Positions 1-6,795 of a DNA stretch of 58,032 nucleotides are shown one piece after another (within the stretch, counting starts at the first letter, position 1; each line of letters opens with the position of its first letter). Origin of the DNA: a virus. Both the position numbers and the translations under genes were made by a program. The notes beneath the pieces were generated by a model. It saw nothing but the letters and a program-made list of their open reading frames with translations. It searched no databases and was not told the origin of the DNA. The DNA lies in the IMG/VR virus record IMGVR_UViG_3300045253_000042, positions 1 to 58,032 of that record; one strand, 5' to 3'.

Positions 1-293
1 GCGGAGGAGCGGTTCCACTTCAGCCACGACCGAACCTGGTAGCCCCCCTCGGCCTCGACCCAGACACCCTCGCGTACCAGCGCCTGCGACGACTTGCCGA
101 TGGCGCGCAGCCCGACGCCGAACAGCAGCACCTGACGGTCGGTGAAGTACCCGTCAGCGGCTGCCCCGGCCGAGAACTGCAGGCTGCGGTAGAACAGCAG
201 CTCCGCGTCCGGTCCGGCGGCGAGCAGCGCGTCGTCCTGGTATGCGCTCGCTGACAGCGGCGCATACGGTCCGAGGCGAGGGGGACGAGGCAT
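1..293 (-). CDS. Replisome organiser-like protein, N-terminal part (joins 57906-57438)
   Basis: This is the N-terminal part of a gene split by the ends of the window. The ATG at 293-291 overlaps the TGA of the 130-residue gene at 293-685 by one base. The frame runs down to base 7 and continues, exactly in frame, at 57906-57438, giving 251 residues. The N-terminal half (FYRSLQFSAG, then GYFTDRQV and LVREGVW) has the spacing of the winged-helix domain of phage replisome organisers and DnaD-like helicase loaders. The inferred role is origin binding or loading of the DnaB helicase encoded at 52407-53714. The window-end extension at bases 1-6 should not be used in the protein. Confidence 0.75.
   Translation of the reverse strand, partial: MPRPPRLGPYAPLSASAYQDDALLAAGPDAELLFYRSLQFSAGAAADGYFTDRQVLLFGVGLRAIGKSSQALVREGVWVEAEGGYQVRSWLKWNRSS
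7..132. repeat. Left copy of terminal overlap
   Basis: Bases 7-132 are identical to 57907-58032. The first six bases of the window do not match the equivalent bases before the right copy and break the reading frame relationship, so they look like an end artefact. A short exact overlap at the two ends of a contig is what a circular assembly graph gives; a true short terminal repeat is the alternative. Confidence 0.95.
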
Positions 294-685
294 CAGCCGC
301 GGCCGCCCCTGCCGCGCGTGCTCGAGCGGCCAGCACCGGTGGGCTTGACGGAGGCCAGCGGCGACGGATCCCGCGCGACCTCACCGTCGGGCTCGACCGA
401 GTCGAACGTGCCGTCGTTGGTGCGCCGCACGAACGTGCCACGCATCAGCTCGCGCCACGCCTCGTCGTCGGCCGCGTCCAGCGGCAGCTCGATCTTCGTC
501 AGTCGCAGCGTGCCGACCGGGTGCGCCTCCGACGCCGGGTCCGGGATCGTCTGGCTCTCCACCACGTACTCGACGAGCGCGACGTAGTGCTTGCCCACAC
601 TGCGGTAGTGCTCGTCCGCCCTGGCGTCCAGGGATGTCTGCTCGGGCAGCTTGCCGCGCAGACGAAGGATGACGTCGTTGGTCAT
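293..685 (-). CDS. Conserved early hypothetical protein, 130 aa
   Basis: I do not recognise a function. The ATG at 685 forms an ATGA overlap with the stop of the RusA gene, and the stop overlaps the start of the replisome organiser, so it sits between recombination and replication functions. The N-terminus begins MTNDVILRLRG and the middle holds an acidic, helix-rich stretch ending RELMRGTFVRR. The C-terminus is basic and glycine/arginine rich. It has no transmembrane segment and no cysteine cluster. A longer frame reading through from 1183 exists, but the ATGA junction makes the 685 start far more likely. Confidence 0.75.
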   Translation of the reverse strand: MTNDVILRLRGKLPEQTSLDARADEHYRSVGKHYVALVEYVVESQTIPDPASEAHPVGTLRLTKIELPLDAADDEAWRELMRGTFVRRTNDGTFDSVEPDGEVARDPSPLASVKPTGAGRSSTRGRGGRG

Positions 686-1134
686 GGCGTTGTGCCTCCA
701 AGGGGTGAGACGCGGATCGAGGCGCCAGCCGGACGGTCCGGTGACGCCCATCGCTTGCGGATGTTCAGGTCCACGAACAGGCAGTCGTCGGCGATCAGGC
801 GGGCGATCGCGAGGGCGTCGAACACGGAGCGGGCGTGCTTGTCGACGTCGCCCTTGTCGCGGGCCGTCGGGTACGGGTCGTGGTTGCTGGGCGGCTGCTC
901 GATGTACACGGCGATCGTGGTGGCCAGCGGCTCGGCCAGCGGGAACATCGCGTCGCGGTGCATCTGCATCGACATGTGCGCGGCCGCGATCACGTCGCGG
1001 CGCCACGGCTTCAGGTGCGGGTTGTCCTCGATCGGGATGTGCCGGCCGGCGCGCTCGATGACCATTTTCGAGCCCTGCGGGGACGGCCGACCGTAGACGG
1101 CGATGTCGACGCTGGACGGGGTGAACAAGGTCAC
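682..1134 (-). CDS. rusA: RusA-family Holliday junction resolvase
   Basis: The protein (150 residues) matches RusA-family resolvases, which bind and cut four-way junctions as dimers in the cytoplasm during late recombination. Visible family features are GRPSPQGSK near the N-terminus and, further on, GDVDKHARSVFDAL followed by DDCLFVDLNIRKRW. The aspartates in these last two blocks and the lysine of DKHARS fit the metal-binding active site. I chose the GTG at 1134, which makes a GTGA overlap with the upstream Lsr2-like gene; an extended frame from 1200 would add an improbable arginine-rich leader. Coupling with the RecB-type nuclease upstream suggests processing of replication or recombination intermediates before packaging. 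Confidence 0.88.
   Translation of the reverse strand: MTLFTPSSVDIAVYGRPSPQGSKMVIERAGRHIPIEDNPHLKPWRRDVIAAAHMSMQMHRDAMFPLAEPLATTIAVYIEQPPSNHDPYPTARDKGDVDKHARSVFDALAIARLIADDCLFVDLNIRKRWASPDRPAGASIRVSPLGGTTP
696..709 (-). promoter_or_regulatory. Repeated ribosome-binding leader, copy 1
   Basis: On the minus strand this reads CTCACCCCTTGGAG, ending 10 bases before the ATG at 685, and it lies inside the end of the RusA gene. The same 14-base string recurs before the tail chaperone gene (21525-21538), and a copy with one extra C lies before the gene starting at 44452. In each copy CTC can pair with GAG, placing the GGAG Shine-Dalgarno in the 3' arm of a small hairpin. Confidence 0.5.
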
Positions 1135-1751
1135 GGCGTCGCCTCCCGCGCCCGCCACGCTGCCACGACGACGGCGGGGACACGGCCGACCTTCGGGCAC
1201 TCGACCTTGTTGGCTGCGGCCCAGCGGCGGACCTCCGCGGAGTCGTAGTCAGCCTTGGCGGCCGGACGCAGCTTCGCCTCCGCGGCCTTCAGCTGCTCGC
1301 GCAGACGCTGGACATCCGCCGCGGCCTGCGCCTTCTCCTGTGCCTGGCGCTCACGATCGCGGACCGCCTCGGCCTCCGCGGTGACGAGTGCCTGCAGCTG
1401 GTCAAGCATCATCGACACCCGGTCCGCGAGTGCACGGATCCGCGGCTTCGTGGAGGCCTTCGCAGTGAAGATCAGGTCCCGGACTGCTGGTCGCGGCTCG
1501 GGTGGCTGCAGCGGCCGTGGCGGCACGGTCGCGCCATGGGGGGGGGCGGGTGACAGCCGCGGGGAGCCGACCTGCTTGCCCTTCCAGGCGACACCGTCAG
1601 CGCCGATCACGTAGCCGTTGCTGCGGGCCAGGTCCGCGACCTCGCGGGGCATCAGGGCCGTCTCGTCGCTGATGGCGCGGACGGTCTTGCCTTCGGCCAT
1701 CAGCCGCAGCGCGAGGTCAGGTCCGGACGTGCGGGACGGGGCGGTGGTCAT
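1131..1751 (-). CDS. Lsr2-type DNA-binding protein with N-terminal HTH and coiled coil
   Basis: The 206-residue protein has three parts. Residues 8-50 look like a helix-turn-helix (EGKTVRAISDETALMPREV). Residues 105-165 form a charged coiled coil. Residues 170-202 match the C-terminal DNA-binding domain of actinobacterial Lsr2 (SAEVRRWAAANK followed by VGRVPAVVVAAW). In Lsr2 the loop RGR inserts into the AT-rich minor groove; here it is VGR. Lsr2 proteins silence foreign AT-rich DNA, so a phage relative could compete with, poison or mimic the host silencer, or simply regulate early genes. ATGA and GTGA overlaps fix both ends. The domain assignment is strong; the role is inferred. Confidence 0.8.
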   Translation of the reverse strand: MTTAPSRTSGPDLALRLMAEGKTVRAISDETALMPREVADLARSNGYVIGADGVAWKGKQVGSPRLSPAPPHGATVPPRPLQPPEPRPAVRDLIFTAKASTKPRIRALADRVSMMLDQLQALVTAEAEAVRDRERQAQEKAQAAADVQRLREQLKAAEAKLRPAAKADYDSAEVRRWAAANKVECPKVGRVPAVVVAAWRAREATP

Positions 1752-2512
1752 GAGGACCCTCCTTGGCTGGCGCCGGGCAGCATCCGGCCCTTCGCGTCAC
1801 GGGGGCGCAGCGACTGCGCCGCCGACTGGTCACGCGCCGCGATGCCGTGCTTGGCCATCACGTCCTGCACGAACTTGCGCGACCGGCACAGCCACGCCGC
1901 AATCTGCGGCTGCGACCAGCCCGACTCGTACCGGGACCGGACCTGGTCGACGAGTTCGGCCGGGTAGGCGTCGATGCGGTTCGTGCCGCCGGAGTGCCCG
2001 GCACGGTCGTCGCGGATCGGGACCTCGGCGGCCAAGATGACGCGGCGCACAGTGGCCGGGGTGGTGCCGGCCCGGCGGGCAATGGTGGGCACCGTCTCGC
2101 CAGCCGTGTAGGCGTCGACCATGGCCTGGCGCATCGCCAGTGGGATCGCCCGGGCCGGATGCTCATGCGGGGTGGGTGGCCGATCGTCGGGCGCGAGCCC
2201 GGTCACCCGCGCCGCAGACGCACCTGCGGGTTCAGCCGCGGGGACCGGCTCGGCCTGCACCGGCCGCGGAGATGGTGTCGCAGGCCGGGAGTCAGAAGGG
2301 GCGCCCGTGCGGCGTTCCTGGCCCGCTGGCGGGGGCGTGGCCACGGGTGGGGACTGGAGCCGGGCCGGGACCGTCGGCGGCGCAGCGGGCGGTGTGGGGG
2401 CGTCGAGAGGCTTGCACCCGGCGGCCTCCCAGCGGGCCTGCGCCGCGGCCAGACGGCGGGCCCTGGCGGCCTCCTCGGTCGGCGGCTTCGTCCCGCCCTT
2501 GCCGAACCTCAC
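1748..2512 (-). CDS. DNA-binding protein with tandem HTH motifs
   Basis: This 254-residue protein starts at a GTG (2512) that overlaps the stop of the 44-residue membrane gene (GTGA). Residues 1-35 are basic and helical. Residues 36-120 are a long proline/alanine linker. Residues 125-165 (YTAGETVPTIARRAGTTPAT) and 182-226 (YESGWSQPQIAAWL) are two consecutive helix-turn-helix units of the resolvase/Hin-like or small-terminase-like type. It probably binds DNA as an early regulator. A longer frame from 2668 would overlap the small upstream gene and is rejected. The target and sign of regulation are unknown. Confidence 0.72.
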   Translation of the reverse strand: MRFGKGGTKPPTEEAARARRLAAAQARWEAAGCKPLDAPTPPAAPPTVPARLQSPPVATPPPAGQERRTGAPSDSRPATPSPRPVQAEPVPAAEPAGASAARVTGLAPDDRPPTPHEHPARAIPLAMRQAMVDAYTAGETVPTIARRAGTTPATVRRVILAAEVPIRDDRAGHSGGTNRIDAYPAELVDQVRSRYESGWSQPQIAAWLCRSRKFVQDVMAKHGIAARDQSAAQSLRPRDAKGRMLPGASQGGSS

Positions 2513-2643
2513 GGCGCCCACTGTGGGGACCGCTCGAGCCCGTCGATGTCGCGTAGTAGCCGGGCGACGTTGGCTTCCATGTAGCCGCGCACCCACCAGC
2601 CGAAGGCGACACCGACGACGGTCGCAGCCGCCACCCGGATCAT
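2509..2643 (-). CDS. Small single-pass membrane protein, 44 aa
   Basis: This 44-residue frame is supported by an ATGA overlap with the upstream 161-residue gene (ATG at 2643) and a GTGA overlap with the next gene. Residues 3-18 (RVAAATVVGVAFGWWV) form one membrane segment close to the N-terminus. A short charged cytoplasmic or periplasmic tail (VARLLRDIDGLE) follows. There is no signal peptidase or lipobox site. Function unknown; small early membrane proteins of this kind may affect the host envelope or superinfection, but nothing here shows that. Confidence 0.7.
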   Translation of the reverse strand: MIRVAAATVVGVAFGWWVRGYMEANVARLLRDIDGLERSPQWAP

Positions 2644-3125
2644 GTGCCCACCCGCTCAGTCGTGCCATCCCACACGAACTCGCCGTGCGGGCCGACGGGG
2701 CGGTGCATGGAACAGCGGACGCAGAACGTGGCGGCGTAGAAGGCCGGCTCGCGGGCGTAAGTCTCGGCGAGCGCCTCCCCCATCGTCGTGACAGCGCCGC
2801 AGCCCTGGTCGATGGCGTCGAGCTCGGCCTGGGTCCAGAACCGGCCGAGCGCGCTGCCGCCGCCCGGCAGACGGTTCACGTACGCCTCGTAGGCGACGTA
2901 GCCCTGGTCCGGGTATCGCTCGCGCTGCTCGTCCGTCAGGTTCGCCAACGGGAACCGCGGACCGGGGCGACCGACGTGGACGTAGGACCGGCGCACGGGC
3001 CGAACGAACCCTTTGGCGCGTTCCTCGTCGGACAGCACCAGGTACACGTCGGCCATCGAGACGGGTTCGTCGTCGACTCCGTGGGTCAGCCGCGGGTCGT
3101 TGCGGTCGTCCGTGGTGCCGGTCAT
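2640..3125 (-). CDS. Conserved actinophage hypothetical protein, 161 aa
   Basis: The protein has the look of a family often seen in actinophage early regions: VRPVRRSYVHVG, then GRFWTQAELDAIDQGCG, then TTMGEALAETYAR, and a C-terminal CVRCSMHRPVGPHGEFVWDG. The CxxC plus nearby histidine and C110 may bind zinc, but four ligands in a standard ribbon are not clear. It is soluble, with no signal or membrane segment. ATGA overlaps join it to the Rpf-like lipoprotein gene upstream and the 44-residue membrane gene downstream. I know no function for this family. Confidence 0.8.
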   Translation of the reverse strand: MTGTTDDRNDPRLTHGVDDEPVSMADVYLVLSDEERAKGFVRPVRRSYVHVGRPGPRFPLANLTDEQRERYPDQGYVAYEAYVNRLPGGGSALGRFWTQAELDAIDQGCGAVTTMGEALAETYAREPAFYAATFCVRCSMHRPVGPHGEFVWDGTTERVGT

Positions 3126-3619
3126 GCGAGCCGCCCGCAGGTCGGCCAGGGTGTCCAGCCGCGGCGGGTCCAGGCGTGGTAGGCGACGGCGAGCTGCTCG
3201 GACACAGTGGCCTGGTCAGGGGTGGGTGCGTAGCGCAGGCCACCCCAGTCCTTCCAGAACGTGGCGCTGGCCTGGATCAGCCCGCGGTACTTGCCCGACG
3301 CGGACACATCGCGCGGGTTCCAGTGCGACTCGCAGTTGAACACCCGCCACGTCCCACGCGAGGCCGACCATCGGGCGAAGGTCACCCCACCCCGAGAGAC
3401 CCCGCTTGGCGTCGGGTTGGACCGTCTCGGGGTGGGGTGCTTGGGCCGGGGATGCGACCTGGACGCGCGCCATGGCTGTGAGTGCGCATGCGCCCAGGTC
3501 GCTCCGGGGCTGCTGCTCGCCGACGGACCGGCAGCCCCTGGCGAAACGCCTTGGCTACCGCAAGCGGCGAGCAGCAGCGAACAGGTGAAGGTGGCCACGT
3601 GCGGCTTCTTATGGATCAC
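3122..3619 (-). CDS. Lipoprotein with Rpf/transglycosylase-like domain
   Basis: The 165-residue protein starts at a GTG (3619) with a strong GGAGGTG eight bases upstream. Residues 1-20 are a lipoprotein signal with lipobox LAAC and cysteine 20, so it should be anchored on the outer face of the cell membrane. A proline/serine-rich linker follows to about residue 85. Residues 91-161 match the resuscitation-promoting-factor or transglycosylase-like fold: WRVFNCESHWNPRDVS with catalytic Glu97, then SGKYRGLIQ, ending RRGWTPWPTCG with the second conserved cysteine. It should cleave or bind peptidoglycan. It sits in the early operon rather than the lysis or tail cluster, so wall remodelling during infection is more likely than virion entry. 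Confidence 0.8.
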   Translation of the reverse strand: MIHKKPHVATFTCSLLLAACGSQGVSPGAAGPSASSSPGATWAHAHSQPWRASRSHPRPKHPTPRRSNPTPSGVSRGGVTFARWSASRGTWRVFNCESHWNPRDVSASGKYRGLIQASATFWKDWGGLRYAPTPDQATVSEQLAVAYHAWTRRGWTPWPTCGRLA

Positions 3620-3746
3620 GGTGAGCCACCTCCGGGGACAGCGGTTTGAGGGGGGCCGGCTGGGGCCACGTACGGGGGATGACGCGACCCCAGCCGGGTG
3701 GTGCGGCTGGCGCCAGGCCGGGGGAGTGTCCGGGCGCCAGCCCGTC

Positions 3747-3959
3747 TCAGGGCGGCGAGGTGCCGACTGGCTGGACCTGGCGGACGGACAGGCCGTCCTC
3801 GTGGATCAGCGCCCGTGCGTCCAGGTAGAAGGGGCGGGCCCGTCCGTTCCCGGACCGAACCCACAGCACCCGGTTGCCGCCGTTGTAGGCGGTGACGCGG
3901 CCCCGCACGGTGACCTCGACCTCGTCGCCGACCCGGGGGATGTACCGCTCGGCGGGCAT
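3747..3959 (-). CDS. Small SH3/KOW-like beta-barrel protein, 70 aa
   Basis: The protein begins MPAERYIPRVGDEVEVTVRG, continues VTAYNGGNRVLWVRS, and has an alternating hydrophobic pattern typical of a small SH3 or KOW-like barrel of 50-60 residues. The C-terminal QVQPVGTSPP is probably disordered. Its ATG overlaps the TGA of the upstream coiled-coil gene by one base. About 127 bases between its stop and the Rpf-like gene hold no convincing gene. Function unknown. Confidence 0.68.
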   Translation of the reverse strand: MPAERYIPRVGDEVEVTVRGRVTAYNGGNRVLWVRSGNGRARPFYLDARALIHEDGLSVRQVQPVGTSPP

Positions 3960-4174
3960 CAGCTGACCGCCTTGATCGCGCGCAGGGCCCGGACGTGCTC
4001 GAGCTGCTCGGCGAGCGCAGTACCGGCCTCGTCCAGGGCACTCTTGGCCGCGTCGAGGCGAGCGAGGGCGAGGTCGGCGTCAGCGATCGCCTCGTCCATC
4101 TCGGCCAGCCGTTCGCGGACCACCCGGTTGCGGCGCAGCATTTCCGCGAACGCTTCCCGCCGGACGGCGCTCAC
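3959..4174 (-). CDS. Small coiled-coil protein, 71 aa
   Basis: Nearly the whole protein is predicted to be helical and charged, with a heptad-like run (ERLAEMDEAIADADLALARL, then AKSALDEAGTALAEQL), so a dimeric coiled coil is likely. The GTG at 4174 overlaps the stop of the upstream gene (GTGA), and its own stop overlaps the next ATG. It has no recognisable domain and no membrane segment. Function unknown. Confidence 0.65.
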   Translation of the reverse strand: MSAVRREAFAEMLRRNRVVRERLAEMDEAIADADLALARLDAAKSALDEAGTALAEQLEHVRALRAIKAVS

Positions 4175-4392
4175 GGCTGGGCCGCCTTCTGTGCCCGCTC
4201 GGCCCTCGCGTGCTTGGCCCCGAACCCGCGCAGCCGGACCACCACGTCACCCATCGACGCGGTCCGACGGGCCTCGCGCCGGGCGAGGCGGTCCTCGGTG
4301 TCCTGGGTGCGCAGCATCCCCCGGGACTGACGGGCGAGGCGGTGCTCGTCCACCTCTGTGCGAGGCGGGCGTAGCTTGCGACGGTTGCTCAC
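4171..4392 (-). CDS. Small basic protein, 73 aa
   Basis: The protein is strongly basic, with many arginines (MSNRRKLRPPRTEV at the start, then ARREARRTASMGDVVVRLRG). The GTG at 4392 forms a GTGA overlap with the stop of the 99-residue gene, which excludes the longer frame from 4626. The charge suggests contact with nucleic acid or with an acidic partner, but no fold is recognisable. Confidence 0.65.
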   Translation of the reverse strand: MSNRRKLRPPRTEVDEHRLARQSRGMLRTQDTEDRLARREARRTASMGDVVVRLRGFGAKHARAERAQKAAQP

Positions 4393-4688
4393 GATGCGCC
4401 GCCTGACAGTGCTGACGTCGCGACCTCCGCAATGCGGCGCATGTGCATGTCCGGGATCCGCGCGCGCCGCAGTTGCGGGTCGGATCGAATGGCCTCGATC
4501 ACGCGCTCGAGGTCCGGGGCGTCCTCGATGCGGACGTAGACCCGGCACTCCCAGGCGTTCGGCGGCCAGTAGTCGAGCCACTCCTTCTCCGACGCGGGGA
4601 CTTTGTCGTTCGGCGATCGCACCCACCCCGGAATCTCCAGCGGCGGCGCCATCAGACCCGGGTCGTGCTGCGGTGCCCGCGTGCTCAT
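4389..4688 (-). CDS. Hypothetical early protein, 99 aa
   Basis: The protein contains a tryptophan-rich middle (EIPGWVRSPND, EWLDYWPPNAWECRVYVRIE) followed by a helix (APDLERVIEAIRSDPQLRR). The alternation of strand and helix suggests a small alpha/beta fold. The start makes an ATGA overlap with the stop of the Gp3-like gene upstream, so the two are probably co-translated. No function recognised. Confidence 0.68.
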   Translation of the reverse strand: MSTRAPQHDPGLMAPPLEIPGWVRSPNDKVPASEKEWLDYWPPNAWECRVYVRIEDAPDLERVIEAIRSDPQLRRARIPDMHMRRIAEVATSALSGGAS

Positions 4689-5728
4689 GCGACCGCCCCG
4701 GCCTCGAGCTCGGCCTTGCGGGTCAGGATCACGTCGTCCAACGGCTCGAGGACGTCGTCGGCGTCGGCGACGAGCTCCTGGTCCCAGCCCTTCTCGCGGG
4801 AGGCCTTGAACAGCACCCCGAGGCGGGCCAGGTCCTCGCAGGCGCGCGCCTCGTCGGCGATGCCCTGCGCGGTATCGGGGATCCCGCCGGCAGGGGTGCG
4901 CGCCGCCTGCTGGCGGGACCGCGATCCACCGTCCCCGGGGGAAGGCTCAGCCGAGTCGGCCGAGGGCTCCGGGGTCGGGCGGTCCTTGGGTGCCTCGATC
5001 GCCTTCAGTGCAGCGGGCGGCGGCGGTAGGGCCTGCTCGAGGCCACCGGTGTAGGTGCCCTCGATCAGCTCCCGCAGCGTCACCGAGGTGGACAGGACGA
5101 CCACGAACCAGTTCCGGGTCTGGCCGCCGGCGATCTTCTGCCGGGCCTCCATGCGCATCTTCGCCGGCAGCACGACGCCCTTCTCGCGGGCCTTTGCCAG
5201 CAGGTCCGCCGTGCCACCCAGCTCGAGCGCGGCCGTGTAGCCGTGGGACTCGTAGCGCCACACGCCGATGTCGGGCAGGTCCGGCAGGATCACGTTGACG
5301 CGGGTGGTCGGCTTGCACGCCCGGCCCTGCGCCGCCAGCTCCATGCGCTCGGAAATGTCCGCCGGGCACACGCAGGCGTGGTCGGTGGTCAGCTGGTCGA
5401 TGCCGTTGCAGCGGCGCACCAGGCCACCGCCGGACCACAGCTCGTAGTCCTGGGACAGGGCGGCCTCGCCGGGGGGGACCATGACGTCGAGCTCGGAGAC
5501 GTCGGCGATGACCTCCCACGCCTGGCGTCCGCCTTCCCACTCGATCGCCTCGCCGCCGTACAGTTCGGCGACGCGCTGCGCGGCGTGCGGGTCGTTCGTG
5601 GTGAACCGGAAGCGGTCCAGCTTCTCCGCCCGGGACTTGGTCTGGCCGTCCTTCACGTACCGGACCTGGCGTCCGATCCGGATGCGCCCAACCTCCCGGG
5701 CGCGCTGCTGTAGATCCAAGAGCGGCAT
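4685..5728 (-). CDS. phiC31 Gp3-like (recombination directionality factor family) protein
   Basis: The first 230 residues match the Gp3-like family of actinophages, whose founding member, phiC31 gp3, switches a serine integrase to excision. Matching blocks are MPLLDLQQRAREVGRIRIG, KLDRFRFTTND, AELYGGEAIEWEG, VPPGEAALSQDYELWSGGG and GVWRYESHGYTAALELGG. Cys107, Cys119, Cys121 and Cys138 could form a zinc site. Residues 240-290 are a proline-rich linker; the C-terminus is an acidic helix. The integrase of this phage is a tyrosine recombinase, so a role in excision is not assured. Many relatives lie in replication/recombination operons, as here beside a RecB-type nuclease, and may act in DNA metabolism. 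Confidence 0.82.
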   Translation of the reverse strand: MPLLDLQQRAREVGRIRIGRQVRYVKDGQTKSRAEKLDRFRFTTNDPHAAQRVAELYGGEAIEWEGGRQAWEVIADVSELDVMVPPGEAALSQDYELWSGGGLVRRCNGIDQLTTDHACVCPADISERMELAAQGRACKPTTRVNVILPDLPDIGVWRYESHGYTAALELGGTADLLAKAREKGVVLPAKMRMEARQKIAGGQTRNWFVVVLSTSVTLRELIEGTYTGGLEQALPPPPAALKAIEAPKDRPTPEPSADSAEPSPGDGGSRSRQQAARTPAGGIPDTAQGIADEARACEDLARLGVLFKASREKGWDQELVADADDVLEPLDDVILTRKAELEAGAVA

Positions 5729-6795
5729 CAGGCCACGTCCTCTACGTCGGCGGGTGTGGCGATGGGTGCGCCCGATCGCCAGTCGAAGATGAGTGCGGCG
5801 ATGTCCTGCATCGCCTTGGGGCCGACGCCCTTGATGGCCCGCAGCGTGGCGGCGGGGACGCCGTCCAGGTCAGCCAGCGACCGGTACCCGGAGCCCATGA
5901 GTACGGCGCGGCAGCGCAGCGCCGTGTCCTCCAGCAGCGGCGCCGGCTGGGTCCCGTCGGGCAGCGGCGGGTACAGGACCCGGCCGCCGAGCTTCGAGCC
6001 GAACTCGCGGCCCATGTGGTACTGGCGGGCCATCACGTCGAACCAGTCCAGCTCCCGCTGGTTCGCTGCGACCTCGATCAGCTTGTAGCCCCTGGAGTAC
6101 TCCCGGCGCAGGTGCAGCACCGCGGCCCCGTCCGTGTACGGCATCGGCGCGGTCGTCCCCAGGTCGTCCAGCCACACCTCGTCGCTGGCCCGGTACGCGG
6201 CGAGCTGGGCGCGCATCGTCGGCCGTAGGACCCGCCCGGACTTGGTGTCCACGCACTTGACCCGCTGCCCGTCGGGGAAGGTGGGCAGCTCGGCGACGAA
6301 GTCCAAGGTGCCGGCGGTGCGCCGCTCCAGGTCCACGACGGTGGCCTCGGCGAGCAGGAACCTTGGGTCGTAGTCGGCGACGAAGTTCAGGAACCCGTCG
6401 GAGATGGCGTCGAGGTCGACGCGCTCCCCGTCGATCTCCACGTCGACCAGGTGCTCGGGGATGACCGGTAGCGCCTTGTCGAGGATGAGGGCCTCGATCA
6501 CGTCGTGCTGGTAGACGCCGATGTCGGCGGCGAGCTCCCGGCGCCGCTCAGCGGCCTTGGCGGCTGCGGCGAGGGTGGCGTCGAAGCCGATCTCGGCGAG
6601 CATGTCCCCGACGAAGTCGTGATGCGCGAGGCACCAGTGCGCGGCGATCTTCGCCGCCCACGGGGTCAGGAACATCGACGAGTCGTTCGCGGCCGAGATC
6701 ACCGCCGTGACGGACTCGTACCGGTCGTCACCGGACAGGGCCGGGCGCACGTACCAGTGGCGCGACTCCCCGTCGACCATGCCGACGCGGGTCAC
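5728..6795 (-). CDS. RecB-type PD-(D/E)XK nuclease with C-terminal helix-hairpin-helix
   Basis: The 355-residue protein has the RecB-nuclease order of catalytic motifs: Glu150 (LLAE), Asp165 in GTLDFVAEL, Asp183 and Lys185 in CVDTKSG, and Gln197-x3-Tyr201 (QLAAYR). Residues 298-340 (MGSGYRSLADLDGVP, then IKGVGPKAMQDI) form a helix-hairpin-helix that binds DNA non-specifically. It probably trims double-strand ends or flaps to make recombinogenic single strands, working with RusA. The GTG at 6795 gives a GTGA overlap; ATG at 6780 is a possible alternative. No separate single-strand annealing protein was recognised next to it. Confidence 0.82.
   Translation of the reverse strand: MTRVGMVDGESRHWYVRPALSGDDRYESVTAVISAANDSSMFLTPWAAKIAAHWCLAHHDFVGDMLAEIGFDATLAAAAKAAERRRELAADIGVYQHDVIEALILDKALPVIPEHLVDVEIDGERVDLDAISDGFLNFVADYDPRFLLAEATVVDLERRTAGTLDFVAELPTFPDGQRVKCVDTKSGRVLRPTMRAQLAAYRASDEVWLDDLGTTAPMPYTDGAAVLHLRREYSRGYKLIEVAANQRELDWFDVMARQYHMGREFGSKLGGRVLYPPLPDGTQPAPLLEDTALRCRAVLMGSGYRSLADLDGVPAATLRAIKGVGPKAMQDIAALIFDWRSGAPIATPADVEDVA

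Noticed and set aside
293-1183. A 296-codon frame that would fuse the 130-residue early protein to sequence across RusA
   Set aside because: The first half is an arginine-rich shadow of RusA. The ATG at 685 makes a clean ATGA overlap with the RusA stop.
3616-4041. A 141-codon minus-strand frame across two small genes
   Set aside because: It is in a different frame from two well-coupled small genes (3747-3959 and 3959-4174) and has arginine/proline composition without any domain. Its end at the GTG of the Rpf-like gene is probably chance, since that gene has its own strong ribosome site.
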